A DNA stretch of 64,000 nt from Planctomycetaceae bacterium. GTDB lineage: Bacteria > Planctomycetota > Planctomycetia > Gemmatales > Gemmataceae. Position 1 is the stretch's first letter; every line of letters starts with the position of its first letter. Made by a program: the position numbers and the translations under genes. The DNA is taken from NCBI GenBank assembly GCA_013823135.1, contig PNLP01000003.1, positions 62,001 through 126,000 on the forward strand, in the 5' to 3' direction. The notes under the pieces were generated by a model that ran no database searches, was not told the DNA's origin, and saw only the letters and a list, made by a program, of their open reading frames with translations. Shown piece by piece: positions 32,923-40,718 of the stretch.

Positions 32923-33831
32923 TTACATCTCGTGAACCCAGCCCGTTGGTTGGAGCGGTTCGCGCTTCCCGGCCATCTCCAGCCACAACCCGGATTCCAC
33001 GCATTCGCCAATCTTCACCAGCCCGGATATTGGCGGTTCGCGTAACAACCTCTCGCCATCGGCTGGCGACACCGTGAACACCAACTCGAAATCCTCGCCG
33101 TCGCCGAGTGCGTGTTGCAGCGGCGTCTTCCCCGAGGTGCGGCTCATTTCAACAGCATCGGAGCTCACGGGAATTGCTTCTGCGAATAGAACGGCTCCGC
33201 ACTTGCTCTCTTCGAGGATGTGATTAAGGTCACCCGCGAGGCCATCGCTGATATCGCACATCGCGTGCAGTTCGACGGCCGCATGCAGTGCGAGTGCCTC
33301 GCGAACGCGCGGCGTTAAATCGAGGTGATGCCCACGAATGCTGCCACCCAGCGGACCGGTGACGAAGATCCAGTCGCCGGGCTTCGCGCCGCTTCGAAGG
33401 ACAGCGCCGCGTTCGCTTGCTTCGCCAAATGCCGTGACGCTGATGACGAGCGGCCCGTTCCACGAGTTGGTATCGCCACCCACAATCGGGACGCCGAACG
33501 CATCGCCCACATCACGGAGCCCGAGGTAGAGTTGCTCGGCGAGCTCACGCGACGATCGCGGCAGCGCCACGCTCACGACAGCCCCGATGGGCTTACCAGC
33601 CATTGCGGCGATGTCGCTCAGGTTCGCAGCCATCGCCTTGCGACCGACGCGACGCGGCCCGACCTCCGCCACAATGAAGTCAGTTCCGTCCATCAGCATG
33701 TCGGTAGTGACCAAAAGCGGGTTCCGGGGAGGCACGAGAACCGCGCAATCATCACCGGGACCAAGCAGCACTCGCGGATCGGGCGTTGTTTGCGACCGGA
33801 GCCAGTCGATATAATGGAATTCTTGGGTCAT
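32923..33831 (-). CDS. thiL: thiamine-phosphate kinase
   Basis: 302 residues of the PurM/ThiL fold. ATP and metal sites are LGPGDDCAVLVPP and TTDMLMDGTDF near the N terminus, then AANLSDIAAMAG and VGGDTNSWNG, and CDISDGLAGDLNHI further on. The protein makes thiamine diphosphate from the monophosphate. Thiamine diphosphate is the cofactor of the split transketolase in this window, although that is not evidence of linkage. ATG at 33831. Confidence 0.92.
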   Translation of the reverse strand: MTQEFHYIDWLRSQTTPDPRVLLGPGDDCAVLVPPRNPLLVTTDMLMDGTDFIVAEVGPRRVGRKAMAANLSDIAAMAGKPIGAVVSVALPRSSRELAEQLYLGLRDVGDAFGVPIVGGDTNSWNGPLVISVTAFGEASERGAVLRSGAKPGDWIFVTGPLGGSIRGHHLDLTPRVREALALHAAVELHAMCDISDGLAGDLNHILEESKCGAVLFAEAIPVSSDAVEMSRTSGKTPLQHALGDGEDFELVFTVSPADGERLLREPPISGLVKIGECVESGLWLEMAGKREPLQPTGWVHEM

Positions 33832-33980
33832 TGTTCGTGAGATGTTAGGTGTTGGTGGTAAGTTTGCTCAGGCTGGCTGACACAAATCACAGTAAGCTTC
33901 CTGAGGAGAACAACGACCCCACAACAACCAATAACCCGCAACCCATAAACAACAACCCACAACTCACGAACACATACTCC

Positions 33981-35822
33981 ATGCCCGCGCCGACCGATCG
34001 CCCCGAGAACCCGATTCCCTCACGCCCGTCACCGCTCGTGTCGCGGGTGTACGGGGAACCACGATTCCACACCGAAGGCGACATCGCAGCCCTCTCGTAC
34101 GCGGCGGACGGCACCATCTGGTCGATCGACGAATCGGGGCTACTGCGGCGGTGGTCGGCCGAGGGGAACCTCCTCGCCAGGCACTATCTTTCGGACCTCG
34201 AAACCGTGTGGGCGTTCAGCCCGGGTGTCAATCTGCTCGCGAGCGGGAATGACAGCCTGATCCTTTGGGATGTCGCCACGGGTTATCTCATCAATCGAAT
34301 CGCGGTCAAGGATTGGGTCACGGCGATCGCGTTCGGGCCCGAAGGGCGAACTTTCGCCAGCGGTCACGACGACGGTATTGTTCGCTTCTGGGACACGGCA
34401 TCACAAAATTTCATCGGGCAAGTGCAGGCTTGCACGCGACCCGTGCCTGTGTCTGCCATCGCGTTTTCACCACGAGGTGAGTTCATCGCCACGGCCGGCG
34501 AGGACCGCGTCGTGCGGATCTGGAACGACACCACGCACAAACTCGTTGGTGAACTCAGTAGCCACACGGATCGGATTCCGGCGTTAACCTGGAGCCCGGA
34601 TGGCCGCCTCCTGATCTCGGCCGGGTGGGACACTTCTGCTCGCGTCTGGCGTCCGCCGCAGAGTGAGCCCGTCATGCTGTTGAACAGCCACGCCGATCAG
34701 GTGCACACGCTCGCGATCAGTCCGAATGGGAAGTCGCTCGCGTGTGCCGACTCGAACTTCGAGATTCACCTCTGGCGGGATGCCGAAAAGGGCGTGGCTG
34801 GACCTGTGCTCCGTGGGCACACCGACGAGATTCGCTGCCTCGCGTTCAATGCCGACGGATCGAAACTTGCCAGCGCCGGCGTTGATCGAGTCATCCACAC
34901 CTGGGACACACAAACCGGCAAACTCCTGACCGGTCCGAACCCAACCGGTCGACACGTCATCGCGGTCGTCCCTGGTAGGCCGCTGCGGTTGGCCAGTTCC
35001 GGCACCACGAAACTGCGCGTGTGGAACGTCGAGAATGGCGAAGAGACACCCCTCAGCGGAGCGTGCTCGGCATACTCCGTCGCCGCCAGCCGCGACGGGA
35101 AGTGGCTCGCCGTGGGCGGTACAGATTACTTCACCCGGCTCTGGAATCTGGTCGAGGAGCGTAAACCCGCGTCCTTGGAAGCCACAAAGCCCCCCATCGG
35201 GTACGTTGCGTTCTCGACTGACTCAAAGTTCCTCGCACACACCAGCCCAACCGATGGGCTGGTGTGGCTCTGGAAGTGCGAGACCGCCAGCCCGGAGTTG
35301 GTCTTCATCGAAGCCGCGGACGGTTGCACGCTCGAAGGGATTGCCTTTCACCCCGATGGGAAGCGGATCGCAGCCGGTGGGGTCGACTACCTCTCGACCG
35401 GGAAGCGAGACGGTGCGGTGTCCGTGTGGGACATCCCTTCCAAGGACAAACTCTTCACGATCGACGTTGGAGTGCATGCGGTTGCCTTCGACCCACAGGG
35501 GAAGTATCTGGCCGGAGCTGGTTTCGACGCCGCAGTTTACGTCTGGGACGTGGAAACGCAAGACACCATCTTCGTTCTGGGTGGCCACCAGGAAAAGGTT
35601 CACACAATCGCATTCAGCCCGGACGGCAGTTACATTGTCAGCGGCGGTGCCGATTCGACCATCCGCGTGTGGGATGTGCTCAGTGGCCGTTTTCTGGTGG
35701 CACGTGGGTTCGATTCACCGGTCCAATCGCTCGCCTTCAGCCCGGATGGCGGGCTCCTCTTCTGCGGCAACGGCAACACGACTTGTTACCAGATCGAGTT
35801 CAAGCGCCTCCTCGAAGATTGA
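33981..35822 (+). CDS. WD40 repeat protein
   Basis: 613 residues with about 12 WD40 repeats starting near residue 20; clear units include DGTIWSIDESGLLRRWS, SPDGRLLISAGWDTSARVW, NADGSKLASAGVDRVIHTW and SPDGSYIVSGGADSTIRVW. The N-terminal 20 residues are Pro-rich (PAPTDRPENPIPSRPSPL). No signal peptide is clear, so location is uncertain. The ATG at 33981 starts after an AC-rich leader that gives unlikely N/P/T-rich text if translated from 33849. Such proteins are scaffolds in planctomycetes; the partner is unknown. Confidence 0.85.
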   Translation: MPAPTDRPENPIPSRPSPLVSRVYGEPRFHTEGDIAALSYAADGTIWSIDESGLLRRWSAEGNLLARHYLSDLETVWAFSPGVNLLASGNDSLILWDVATGYLINRIAVKDWVTAIAFGPEGRTFASGHDDGIVRFWDTASQNFIGQVQACTRPVPVSAIAFSPRGEFIATAGEDRVVRIWNDTTHKLVGELSSHTDRIPALTWSPDGRLLISAGWDTSARVWRPPQSEPVMLLNSHADQVHTLAISPNGKSLACADSNFEIHLWRDAEKGVAGPVLRGHTDEIRCLAFNADGSKLASAGVDRVIHTWDTQTGKLLTGPNPTGRHVIAVVPGRPLRLASSGTTKLRVWNVENGEETPLSGACSAYSVAASRDGKWLAVGGTDYFTRLWNLVEERKPASLEATKPPIGYVAFSTDSKFLAHTSPTDGLVWLWKCETASPELVFIEAADGCTLEGIAFHPDGKRIAAGGVDYLSTGKRDGAVSVWDIPSKDKLFTIDVGVHAVAFDPQGKYLAGAGFDAAVYVWDVETQDTIFVLGGHQEKVHTIAFSPDGSYIVSGGADSTIRVWDVLSGRFLVARGFDSPVQSLAFSPDGGLLFCGNGNTTCYQIEFKRLLED

Positions 35823-35968
35823 CTGGCGCGACGTGGTTTCTGCTTGTGCCAAGAGCGACGCGCAGCAATTGTGAACCAGACGCGAAACTTCGCGCCGAGG
35901 CGTCGGATCGACCGAGTGTGAGCTATGTAGAATGAGGAGCCCATCAACCAACAACCGCAGCACAAGTT

Positions 35969-36157
35969 ATGAAGAAGATCATCGCGATGTTCATGATCAT
36001 CTTGGGTGGGATTGCCTGCCTATGGGGCGGTTATAACCTGTTTGCAGGTGTGGGTCTCGTGAAGATTCCCTTCACGGAAACACTCGTTCAGCCCATGATG
36101 GTCGGGCTCGCGGGAGTCGCGATGTTCACCATGGGCTTGATCGGTTACCGAGATTGA
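35969..36157 (+). CDS. small two-helix membrane protein
   Basis: 62 residues with two hydrophobic segments (KIIAMFMIILGGIACLWGGY and MMVGLAGVAMFTMGLIGY) joined by a short loop with KIPFTETLV. No family is recognised. The ATG is preceded by GCACAAGTT without a clear ribosome site. It is kept because its composition and the double-helix pattern look real. Confidence 0.5.
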   Translation: MKKIIAMFMIILGGIACLWGGYNLFAGVGLVKIPFTETLVQPMMVGLAGVAMFTMGLIGYRD

Positions 36158-36304
36158 GGCAGAGAGAGCCACACAAATTTTTCGCGATCCGGCTGCCGAA
36201 ACTTCCCCTTGACACATCCTCATGCTACGATTCAAGTAGCGTGTTGGGTTTCCGCCTTTGCTAGCGGGAATCACTTTCTCTCCCTGGCACTCAGGAGGGT
36301 AGCC

Positions 36305-36775
36305 ATGACCGCGTTAAGGACGACCCGAACGATTATCCCGCGACCAGTTCCAACGCTCCTCCGAGCGGGATTGGCGGGTGTTATCGTGCTCGGGGTGTTC
36401 GGGTGCGGAATGCCCTCGCCTCCCGCTTCCGAACCGTCACAGCAATCAAACGCCGCGACCCCCGGCGCGAACGACCCAGCCTGGCTCACGAGCCGTGAGA
36501 AGTTGCCCGCCCCGCATCTTGACCGTCTTGATTACGACCCCGAGAAGCGGACGCTTGCACTCTACGACCTGACTGGCCGCGATCAGTGGATGGTGCAATT
36601 GCCCAACGAGGCATTCGGGCACATCATCGGGCCGAGCCACCGCCTTCCCGAAGGCGTCGATACCAGCCGGACCCTGGTTTACTACGCGCGGCCAGGCGTA
36701 AAGGTATCGACCCACGTGACGGTCGCGGACATTGAAGCCGGTCGCCGACCGCACTCCAGTTTCGCCGTGAAGTAA
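36305..36775 (+). CDS. hypothetical lipoprotein
   Basis: 156 residues. AGGAGGG stands just before the ATG at 36305. N-terminal signal with LAGVIVLGVFGC gives a lipobox-like Cys37 (F at -2 is unusual), followed by an S/P/A-rich linker and a globular part (RDQWMVQLPNEAFGHII, TLVYYARPGVKVSTHVTV). Not recognised as a family. Outer-surface lipoprotein anchored in a membrane by inference. Confidence 0.65.
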   Translation: MTALRTTRTIIPRPVPTLLRAGLAGVIVLGVFGCGMPSPPASEPSQQSNAATPGANDPAWLTSREKLPAPHLDRLDYDPEKRTLALYDLTGRDQWMVQLPNEAFGHIIGPSHRLPEGVDTSRTLVYYARPGVKVSTHVTVADIEAGRRPHSSFAVK

Positions 36776-36790
36776 CTCGACCTCTGAAGT

Positions 36791-36845
36791 ACGAAATCCG
36801 AAAGAGAAGACAGAACGGGTTCCTGTCTCTTCTTTCGGATTTCGT
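36791..36845. repeat. imperfect inverted repeat downstream of the lipoprotein gene
   Basis: Arms 36791-36813 and 36823-36845 are 23 bases and pair except for an AGAGAAG/AGAAGAG offset in the middle. It lies between the lipoprotein stop (36775) and the next ATG (36868), where it could serve as a terminator and also block translation. Confidence 0.6.
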
Positions 36846-36867
36846 GCTTTCACCCCGCAAGGGTTCC

Positions 36868-38238
36868 ATGTTTCGGGACGTCTCGCCCCTCATCACACAC
36901 AACCCACCTGGGCTTCACTACGGAGTGGCAGTCGCGGACCTGGACGGCGACGATCGGTTCGAATTTATCGTGGCCGGTTTCGGTGGCCCGAACCGCGTTC
37001 TCCGCTGGGCGGGCCACCAACTCCGCGACTGCGCCGCACCCGATCTCGCCGACATCTCACGCCAGGCGGTTGGCCTCGCTGCTGGCGATATCGACGGCGA
37101 CGGCCGCGAAGAGCTCTACGTCCTCAATACCGACACCTTCTCAGGATCGAAGCAAGCCGCAGACCGGCTGTTCGATCCCCAACCCGATGGTCGCTGGGAA
37201 GACCTGTTCTCGCGACCGGGAAATCGCCATGCCCGCAATCTGTCCGCCGGTCGCAGCGTCGCGGCAATCGACCGCCGCGGCGTCGGCCGTTACGGCTTCT
37301 TCGTGGCGAGTCACGGTCGCCCCATGCGGCTGTACGAACTCGGCCCCGACCATTCACTCGCAGACCTCGCACCACCACTCGGCCTCTCTCGCACGGCTGG
37401 TGGTCGCGGCGTGCTCACGCTCCCGGTTCTCTCGGAACACACCGACATCTTTTGCGTGAACGAGCAGGGACCGAACTTCGCGTTCCGCAACCGAGGCGAT
37501 GGCACATTCACCGAATGCGCCGAGGAACTCGGGCTCACCGACCCTGAAGAACACGGCCGCGGTGTCGCGGCTTTTGACACGGGCACCGGTGGTGAACTCG
37601 GCCTCTGTTGGGGGAACTGGGAAGGCTTGCACCGCGTGATGACTCGCCGGGACAACGGCCGCTGGAAGAACCACGCGACCCCCGGACTGGCATTCCCGTC
37701 GGCGGTGCGAACCGTGATCGCGGCGGACTTTGATAACGACGGGCACGACGAACTGTTCTTCAACAACATCGGCGAGGCGAACCGCTTGTTCCGCGTGTCG
37801 CCCGATCTCACGATGCTCGACCCGGGCGACGCCCTCGACGCCGACGGCTTCGGCACCGGCGCAGCAATCTGCGACATCGACGGCGACGGCATTCTGGAGT
37901 TGCTGATTTCGCGTGGTGAACGTGGGGCACAACCGCTGGGGTTGTACAAGTCGCGTGCGGCGGAGGGGAATGGCTGGTTGCGAGTGCGACCTTTGACTCG
38001 CTTCGGAGCGCCGGCACGTGGAGCCGTTGTGCGCGCGGAAGCGGCGGGCCGAGTACGTGTGAAAGCGGTTTGCGGCGGCAGTGGTTACCTGTGCCAGATG
38101 GAACCGGTCGCCCACTTTGGGTTCGGCCCCGGCGGTCGAGCCGAACGCGTGCATGTGACCTGGCCCGACGGTTCCGCCGTGGTGTTGCTGAACCCCGGTA
38201 CCGACCGCACTATCACAGTGCCGTACCCACGCGGGTGA
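36868..38238 (+). CDS. FG-GAP/VCBS repeat protein with ASPIC/UnbV domain (CRTAC1-like)
   Basis: 456 residues. Calcium-binding FG-GAP motifs: AVADLDGDDRFEF, AAGDIDGDGREEL, ADFDNDGHDELFF and CDIDGDGILELL. The end carries an ASPIC/UnbV segment with VKAVCGGSGYLCQME, HFGFGPGGRAERVHVTWPDG. Members are usually secreted, but no signal peptide is seen at the ATG 36868. A longer in-frame start at 36844 adds only eight residues and no signal. Function unknown. Confidence 0.85.
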   Translation: MFRDVSPLITHNPPGLHYGVAVADLDGDDRFEFIVAGFGGPNRVLRWAGHQLRDCAAPDLADISRQAVGLAAGDIDGDGREELYVLNTDTFSGSKQAADRLFDPQPDGRWEDLFSRPGNRHARNLSAGRSVAAIDRRGVGRYGFFVASHGRPMRLYELGPDHSLADLAPPLGLSRTAGGRGVLTLPVLSEHTDIFCVNEQGPNFAFRNRGDGTFTECAEELGLTDPEEHGRGVAAFDTGTGGELGLCWGNWEGLHRVMTRRDNGRWKNHATPGLAFPSAVRTVIAADFDNDGHDELFFNNIGEANRLFRVSPDLTMLDPGDALDADGFGTGAAICDIDGDGILELLISRGERGAQPLGLYKSRAAEGNGWLRVRPLTRFGAPARGAVVRAEAAGRVRVKAVCGGSGYLCQMEPVAHFGFGPGGRAERVHVTWPDGSAVVLLNPGTDRTITVPYPRG

Positions 38239-38258
38239 GTCCGAAACCTTGTACAACC

Positions 38259-40286
38259 TCACCCCAGTTTACACGCAGGGCGGCGCTTCGCGAACTCCAC
38301 TCGCACGTCCACGGAATCCGCTCGCGGGGGAAGCGTTAGCATCTTCAGCTTCCGCAGGCGCGTGAGGTACGGAATCACCGTTTGCGTCAACTTCTCGGCA
38401 CCCGCGAGGCCAACCGCCTCCAAGTCCGGGAACCGCGTCAGCAGGAGCGTTAAGCCTGAATCCGTCACCTGCGTATCGGCCAGTCCCACGGCCTTCAGAC
38501 CACGCAACTGGGCGAGGTGCATCAGCCCGGCGTCGGTCACTTGATGGCAGCCCGAGAGATCGACCGCCTCCAAACCCGGCAGTCCCGAGAGCGTTCTCAA
38601 CTTCGCCAGCTCGGTGTCGGTGGTCGTGTCCGGGTTCAGCGTGAAGCGATACACTTCGCCGGGTTTCGCGGTGATCTCTCCGGGGAGTCGAACATTGCTC
38701 GGGGACCACACAGCATCCGCATTATCGGTGGGTCGGCTGAACCACATTCCTCGGAGCGGCACGAGCCACTTCATCGGCGACAGCACAACTGGCGTGACGG
38801 TTGATGTGCCACCCTCGAGCGGCGTCGGTGCTGGCTTTGGGCGAGAGGGGGGCGTGAGTCCCCCGGTGGGTTGTGGGGTACTCTGAGGCTGAGTCGCCTT
38901 CGTCTGTGTGGGTGGCACCTCGGCAGGCTTCTTCGTCTGAACAGTAGGCTTGCCGGTTTTCAGGTCCAGCAAACGCTCAGCCACTTCGCCTGCATCCTTG
39001 GGCCGCCGGTCGGGCTTGTTCGCCACGCACTTCGTGATGAGCGCAATGAACCCAGCGCTGGCCCCAGCGTCCTGCAAGTCCTCGGCCGCGTCGATGCCGG
39101 GCGATTCGGTGAGCCGGCCCGTCATCATGTGAAAGCCGATGACGCCGAGGGCGTGTACGTCGTCGCGGGGGTCGGGTGCGTTCCCGGTGCGTTGCTGCGG
39201 CGAAGCGTAGATTGGCGTGTACGAGCCGCGAAGCGACGTCTCCAGATAGCCGCTCATCATTGACATCATTGACATCCCTGAAGTGCTTTGCTCGCGGAGG
39301 TAATCGACCGCAACGCCACCGATGCCGAAGTCGGTGATCTTTAATGCGGAATGCGGAATTCGGAGTGCGGAATCGAAAACCGAGTCTTCCTTCTTCAACT
39401 CCGCATTCCGCACTCCGCACTCCGCACTGACCAAGACATTCGCCGGTTTCAAATCGCGATGCACAATCGGCGGCGACAGTCGGTGGAACATCCCCACGGC
39501 GGCGGCGAGTTGGTGCAACGCGACCACCGCGATCGCCTCACGTTCCGTCGCGGGAAGTGATTGCCAGCGGTGAATCAGATCGGTGAGGCAACCGCCGCCA
39601 ACGTACTCATACATCAGCCAGGGCGTGTCGCCGTCGAGCACGGCATCGACCAGCGGAACGACGTTCGGGTGGTGTCCTTCCCCCATCACGCGAGCGATCA
39701 CCTTCCCCTCGTGCGACGTGAGCTTGGTGCGAACAAGCGGATCGGTGCAGAACTTCACGGCACGCGGATGTGGGATGAAGGAATGCCGGGCGAGCCAGAC
39801 TTCGCCAAAGCCCCCAGACCCAAGCAGTTCTTCCAGCTTCCAGCCATTCCGGTGTGGCAGATCGGCACCGGGGCGAAAGTGCGGTGCCCGTGGTGGCAGC
39901 AATCGCGCAAGGTCGTGCCCCGAGTTCATGGCGAAGTCGGCGGGGACGGACTTGCCTGACGGATCGTCGGCCCGTTTCAGCGACTGCCGGATCGCGCCGG
40001 GAATCTGCGTCAGGTAAAGTTCGAGCGCCAACTGCTCATCGGGGTTGGCATCCTTGGCCACCTTGCGAACCACCTCCTCGGCGACCCTGCGTGCTTCCTC
40101 CGTCGATGCACCGGCAATGTGGGCCAGTTCTTCGCGAAGGGCCGCTTCCTTCTGGCGTTCGCGGATGAGCCGGTACGCGTCGCCAGCGATGTCGAGGATG
40201 TACCCGCCGCCCGGAACGAACTCGCACAGCCCCTTGAACCCCTTGTTCTTGACGGCTTCCGCAACGCATTCCAGCACAGCGAACAT
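38259..40286 (-). CDS. serine/threonine protein kinase with C-terminal leucine-rich repeats and an internal repeat-derived insertion
   Basis: 675 residues. Residues ~1-150 are helical and not recognised. The kinase domain has LLGSGGFGEVWLAR, AVKFC (Lys), HRDLKPANV (H276, D278, N283) and KITDFG (D319), with the activation segment TPIYASPQQRTG. Between N283-VLV and KITDFG stands an insertion of 29 residues (287-315) rich in S, A, E and R, which coincides with a DNA inverted repeat at 39343-39429. After a Pro/Thr/Gln-rich linker, the end has LRRs (VDLSGCHQVTDAGLMHL, LTLLLTRFPDLEAVGLAG). No membrane helix is evident. The target is unknown. Confidence 0.85.
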   Translation of the reverse strand: MFAVLECVAEAVKNKGFKGLCEFVPGGGYILDIAGDAYRLIRERQKEAALREELAHIAGASTEEARRVAEEVVRKVAKDANPDEQLALELYLTQIPGAIRQSLKRADDPSGKSVPADFAMNSGHDLARLLPPRAPHFRPGADLPHRNGWKLEELLGSGGFGEVWLARHSFIPHPRAVKFCTDPLVRTKLTSHEGKVIARVMGEGHHPNVVPLVDAVLDGDTPWLMYEYVGGGCLTDLIHRWQSLPATEREAIAVVALHQLAAAVGMFHRLSPPIVHRDLKPANVLVSAECGVRNAELKKEDSVFDSALRIPHSALKITDFGIGGVAVDYLREQSTSGMSMMSMMSGYLETSLRGSYTPIYASPQQRTGNAPDPRDDVHALGVIGFHMMTGRLTESPGIDAAEDLQDAGASAGFIALITKCVANKPDRRPKDAGEVAERLLDLKTGKPTVQTKKPAEVPPTQTKATQPQSTPQPTGGLTPPSRPKPAPTPLEGGTSTVTPVVLSPMKWLVPLRGMWFSRPTDNADAVWSPSNVRLPGEITAKPGEVYRFTLNPDTTTDTELAKLRTLSGLPGLEAVDLSGCHQVTDAGLMHLAQLRGLKAVGLADTQVTDSGLTLLLTRFPDLEAVGLAGAEKLTQTVIPYLTRLRKLKMLTLPPRADSVDVRVEFAKRRPACKLG
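39343..39429. repeat. inverted repeat inside the kinase gene (TGCGGAAT units)
   Basis: Arms at about 39343-39373 and 39399-39429 each contain several TGCGGA-A/G-T repeats and pair with transitions only. The repeat encodes the 29-residue insertion between the kinase catalytic and metal-binding loops. The 87 or so bases keep the frame open. Confidence 0.7.
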
Positions 40287-40718
40287 AGGCTATCCCTCGC
40301 ACACACCGATTCCGACGCTCAGTTGTACCACGGACATTGCGGTGCGGGGATGGCCGTTGCCGAAACGCGATGACTTTCGGGTTCTCCCCCGAAATAGTGA
40401 AAGGCCGTTCACATCTCGCATGATTCGGACGTGGACTCGGAGATGAACTGCGATTGGGGATCGTGACACCGTTTCACAACTGACTGCTGGCGTGTCACTT
40501 AGCGAGCTGTGGCGGAGCCTGAAGTTGTTCTGATGAACTTTCTTCCGGACAAGTCAAATGGTTCCGGAGCGGGGTGTCACAATCGCCCGGAATCAAATCG
40601 ACCGTGGCTTTCGGGGTCCGCGAGGTCGCAATCGGCTTGTGGGAGTTGCACTTCCCCCGCTCTTCAGGCGTTGCTATAGCCGGCGCTGCCGAGACTCTCG
40701 GACCCGGAGCCGTCACGT
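40287..40718. other. intergenic region between divergent genes
   Basis: 432 bases separate the kinase (minus) and the large secreted-protein gene (plus). I see no convincing small gene, RNA or strong hairpin. It must hold both promoters, but no clear boxes stand out. Confidence 0.5.

Noticed and set aside
33897..33980. AC-rich leader before the WD40 gene that could extend the protein
   Set aside because: Translation is an unlikely Asn/Pro/Thr-rich string; it looks like simple-sequence DNA and the ATG at 33981 starts the natural protein.
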